Notes under the pieces: generated by a model
Told to the model about the DNA's origin: nothing
Seen by the model: only the letters and a program-made list of their open reading frames with translations
The model's database searches: none
Shown here: positions 23,453 through 26,022 of the stretch, piece by piece
Layout of the letters: each line of letters begins with the position of its first letter
Position numbering within the stretch: the first letter of the stretch is position 1
Position numbers and translations under genes: made by a program
NCBI GenBank assembly: GCA_934446135.1
Contig: CAKSDT010000010.1
Location: 1 to 26,022, forward strand
DNA: 26,022 bases
Reading direction: 5' to 3'
Origin: an uncultured Clostridia bacterium
GTDB taxonomy: Bacteria > Bacillota > Clostridia > RGIG6154

Positions 23453-25195
23453 ATGAAGAAATTAATGCTTGGCAATGCGGCTGTTGCAGAAGGTGCCTAT
23501 GAAGCCGGTGTGAGAGTTGTTTCATCATACCCGGGTACCCCTTCAACCGAAATAACCGAAAGTATAGTAAAATATGACGAAAACGAAGTATATGCAGAAT
23601 GGGCCCCCAACGAAAAGGTTGCAGCTGAAGTTGCAATCGGTGCTTCTATCGGCGGCGCAAGGGCAATGAGTTGTATGAAACATGTCGGACTTAATGTTAT
23701 GGCAGACCCTGTCTTTACAGTAAGTTACACGGGGGTAAACGGAGGTCTTGTATTCTGTGTTGCAGATGACCCCGGAATGCACTCCTCACAAAATGAGCAA
23801 GATTCAAGGCACTACGCAAAAGCATCTAAAATTATGATGCTTGAACCGTCAGACTCCGAAGAATGCAAGGAGTTTACAAAACTTGCATTTGAACTTTCGG
23901 AAGAATTTGACACACCGTGTTTTTTGAGACTTTCAACCAGAGTTTCTCATTCGCAGAGTTTGGTTGAACTTTCTTCACGCAAAAGCGATGAACTTAAACC
24001 TTATGAAAAAAACATCGGCAAGTATGTTATGATGCCCGGAAATGCAATAAAACGGCATGTCGTTGTTGAAGAAAGAATAAGAAAACTTACCGAATATGCT
24101 GAAGACTGCCAATTCAACAAAATAGAAAATAATAATAGTAAAATCGGTGTAGTTACTGCCGGAATTTCATATATGTATGCAAAAGAAGCACTGGGAGAAC
24201 GTGTAAACTATTTAAAACTCGGAATGGTTTATCCCCTTCCCGAAAAACTCATAAAAGATTTTGCAAATATGTGTGATGAACTTTATGTAATTGAAGAACT
24301 TGACCCTTATATTGAAGAACACATAAAATCTTTGGGTATAAGGGTTACAGGAAAAGAAAAATTCACACTTTTAGGCGAATACACTCCTCAAATGATAAGG
24401 AAGGCCGTATTTAATGAAAACTCACCTGAATTTACGGAACTTTCGGAGAGCATACCTGTAAGACCTCCTGTTATGTGTGCAGGCTGTCCCCACCGGGCAA
24501 CTTATTTCGTGCTTAAAAAATTAGGTCTGGTTGTTTCCGGTGATATCGGCTGCTATACATTGGGTGCAGTTGCTCCCCTTTCAAGTGTTGACACAACAAT
24601 TTGTATGGGTGCATCAGTTTCTGCAGCACACGGTATGGCAAAAGCAAGAGGAATCGAATTTAACAAAAAACTTGTCTCTGTGATAGGTGACTCAACTTTT
24701 ATGCACTCAGGTATTACAGGGCTTGTAGATATTGTATATAACAAAGGTGCAAACACTGTCATTATTCTTGATAATTCTATTACAGGTATGACAGGCCATC
24801 AAGATAATCCTACAACAGGTTACACGATAAGAGGAGAAGAAACAAAGCAGGTTAACCTTTTGACTCTTTGCAAAGCAATAGGTGTTGAAAATGTAAAAGT
24901 CTGTGACCCATTTAACCTTAAAGAGTTTGAAAAAGTTGTAAAAGAGGAAACAGAAAAAGACGAACCATCTGTAATTATAGCACAGCGTCCTTGTGCACTT
25001 CTTAAGAGAGTAAAATATACAGGACATTGTGAAATAAGCGATAAATGCAAAAAGTGCAAAGCCTGTATGAAACTCGGCTGTCCTGCAATTTCAGTTGTGG
25101 ACGGAACGGTGAAGATTGATGCGACACAGTGCAACGGATGCAGTCTTTGTATAAATGTATGTCCATTTGACGCTATTGTTAAGAAGGAGGACTGA
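23453..25195 (+). CDS. iorA: Indolepyruvate ferredoxin oxidoreductase, alpha subunit
   Basis: A 580-residue TPP- and iron-sulfur-containing subunit that, with IorB, interconverts an arylpyruvate + CoA + oxidised ferredoxin and arylacetyl-CoA + CO2 + reduced ferredoxin. The N-terminal pyrimidine-binding domain has SSYPGTPSTEITE and MSCMKHVGLNVMADP. The TPP domain has GDIGCYTLGAVAPL and IGDSTFMHSG, with LDNSITGMTGHQDNP. The C-terminus holds two [4Fe-4S] motifs: C532-x2-C-x2-C-x4-C543-P and C560-x2-C-x2-C-x3-C570-P. Length is usual for IorA. It begins 3 nt after the ligase stop. The reaction is reversible; in methanogens IOR is used to build aromatic amino acids from aryl acids. Here the tyrosine T-box favours that anabolic direction. 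Confidence 0.96.
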   Translation: MKKLMLGNAAVAEGAYEAGVRVVSSYPGTPSTEITESIVKYDENEVYAEWAPNEKVAAEVAIGASIGGARAMSCMKHVGLNVMADPVFTVSYTGVNGGLVFCVADDPGMHSSQNEQDSRHYAKASKIMMLEPSDSEECKEFTKLAFELSEEFDTPCFLRLSTRVSHSQSLVELSSRKSDELKPYEKNIGKYVMMPGNAIKRHVVVEERIRKLTEYAEDCQFNKIENNNSKIGVVTAGISYMYAKEALGERVNYLKLGMVYPLPEKLIKDFANMCDELYVIEELDPYIEEHIKSLGIRVTGKEKFTLLGEYTPQMIRKAVFNENSPEFTELSESIPVRPPVMCAGCPHRATYFVLKKLGLVVSGDIGCYTLGAVAPLSSVDTTICMGASVSAAHGMAKARGIEFNKKLVSVIGDSTFMHSGITGLVDIVYNKGANTVIILDNSITGMTGHQDNPTTGYTIRGEETKQVNLLTLCKAIGVENVKVCDPFNLKEFEKVVKEETEKDEPSVIIAQRPCALLKRVKYTGHCEISDKCKKCKACMKLGCPAISVVDGTVKIDATQCNGCSLCINVCPFDAIVKKED

Positions 25196-25197
25196 TT

Positions 25198-25764
25198 ATG
25201 ACTAAAAATATTATGATTGTAGGTGTTGGCGGTCAGGGAACATTACTTGCCAGCAGAATACTCGGCAATACTGTAATAAACGAAGGTTATGATGTTAAAG
25301 TTTCAGAGGTTCACGGTATGAGTCAAAGGGGCGGAAGCGTTGTAACATATGTAAAGTACGGTGACAAGGTTTACTCCCCCATCATCGGAAAAGGTGAGGC
25401 GGATATCATCCTTGCTTTCGAAACACTGGAAGCATTAAGAGCACTTCCATATCTTAAAAAAGGCGGAAAAATCATTGTAAACAATCAAGAAATTGACCCT
25501 ATGCCTGTAATTACCGGAGCAGCGACATACCCCGAAAAAATAATTGAAAAAATAGAGAGCAAAGCCGACATAGTAACCGTCGATGCCTTAGAACTTGCAA
25601 AAAAAGCAGGCAATTTCAAATCAGTTAATGTCGTACTAATCGGTGTAATGGCAAAATCAACAGATATTCCTTTTGAAAAATGGGTTCAGACAATTAAGGA
25701 AACGGTTCCGGAAAAGTTTATTGATGTAAATCTTAAAGCATTTGAGGAAGGATATAACTTATAA
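25198..25764 (+). CDS. iorB: Indolepyruvate ferredoxin oxidoreductase, beta subunit
   Basis: A 188-residue gamma-type domain of the 2-oxoacid:ferredoxin oxidoreductase family, the partner of IorA. It opens with IMIVGVGGQGTLLASRILG, the glycine-rich signature (GVGGQG at 9-14), and continues VSEVHGMSQRGGSVVTYVKYG, which is diagnostic of IorB. ADIILAFETLEALRALPYL and VVLIGVMA complete the family pattern. Start ATG lies 2 nt after the iorA stop; the ribosome site AAGGAGG is formed by the last iorA codons, so the subunits are coupled at equal dose. Length is typical. Confidence 0.95.
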   Translation: MTKNIMIVGVGGQGTLLASRILGNTVINEGYDVKVSEVHGMSQRGGSVVTYVKYGDKVYSPIIGKGEADIILAFETLEALRALPYLKKGGKIIVNNQEIDPMPVITGAATYPEKIIEKIESKADIVTVDALELAKKAGNFKSVNVVLIGVMAKSTDIPFEKWVQTIKETVPEKFIDVNLKAFEEGYNL

Positions 25765-25783
25765 TTTCAAGAGGTGATAAAAG

Positions 25784-26022
25784 ATGAATATGTGGCAACC
25801 GGAAATTGAATCAATGCCAAGAGCAGAACTAAAAAAACTGCAAAGTGAACGACTTGTAAAACAAGTTAAAAGAATGTACGAAAAGGTTGAACTTTTTAAA
25901 AAGCGTATGGACGATGCCGGTTTAAAACCCGATGACATTAAGAGTTTGGATGATTTATCCAAACTGCCTTTTTCTTACAAAAAGGATTTAAGAGATTATT
26001 ACCCCTATGGACTTTTTGCTGA
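25784..26022 (+). CDS. paaK: Phenylacetate-CoA ligase family protein, N-terminal part
   Basis: Only the first 79 residues are in the window; the frame is open to the right edge. The start is ATG 25784 with AAGAGGTGAT upstream, 19 nt after iorB. The sequence reads WQPEIESMPRAELKKLQSERL, then VKRMYEKVELFKKRMDDAGLKPDDIKSLDDLSKLPF and KKDLRDYYPYGLFA, a near-textbook N-terminus of the PaaK family of AMP-forming aryl-CoA ligases (usual length 420-440). PaaK genes next to iorAB are common in anaerobes, where the enzyme handles arylacetates. The adenylation motifs lie outside the window, so activity cannot be judged. Confidence 0.9.
   Translation, partial: MNMWQPEIESMPRAELKKLQSERLVKQVKRMYEKVELFKKRMDDAGLKPDDIKSLDDLSKLPFSYKKDLRDYYPYGLFA

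Overview
This window is AT-rich chromosomal DNA from an endospore-forming member of the Clostridia (Firmicutes). The evidence is the presence of dipicolinate synthase (dpaA-dpaB), sigma-G, RemA, a T-box leader, TrmFO (the folate-dependent enzyme typical of Firmicutes), strong purine-rich ribosome binding sites, and gene orders such as yicC-remA-gmk-rpoZ-priA and dprA-topA-trmFO. The lineage below class level cannot be assigned from the sequence alone. No rRNA, tRNA, CRISPR array or insertion sequence was seen.

Layout. (1) 1-2995, minus strand: a housekeeping operon, yicC-remA-gmk-rpoZ-priA, with priA running off the left edge. (2) 3059-5594: malQ (minus) and uppP (plus) diverge from a compact back-to-back promoter region and are bounded by strong hairpin terminators. 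(3) 5591-7947, minus: a transglutaminase-like lipoprotein followed by a MATE exporter. (4) 8029-10311, plus: a sporulation block, dpaA-dpaB-sigG, with a candidate sigma-K promoter before dpaA and a candidate sigma-F/G promoter before sigG. (5) 10320-19717, minus: a long operon of an RNA 2'-O-methyltransferase, dprA, topA, trmFO, typA, trmB and a frame-disrupted NhaC-type antiporter. (6) 19875-26022, plus: a consensus promoter, a T-box leader with tyrosine specifier codon UAC, then a sodium:solute symporter, an AMP-forming acyl-CoA ligase, iorA, iorB and the start of a PaaK-type arylacetate-CoA ligase, cut by the right edge.

The most interesting system is region 6. A T-box turns its operon on when the matching tRNA is uncharged, here tRNA-Tyr, so these genes should be made under tyrosine starvation. 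Indolepyruvate ferredoxin oxidoreductase is usually described as catabolic, but a starvation-induced set of acid transporter, CoA ligases and IorAB fits the reverse direction better: uptake of aryl acids such as 4-hydroxyphenylacetate, activation to the CoA thioester, reductive carboxylation to the arylpyruvate, and transamination to tyrosine. That reading is inference; the T-box architecture and enzyme families are read from the sequence.

Other points worth checking are the single-base frame break in the NhaC gene, a DprA lacking several hallmark residues, a probable AUA start codon on the RNA methyltransferase, and sigG placed beside dpaAB rather than beside sigE.
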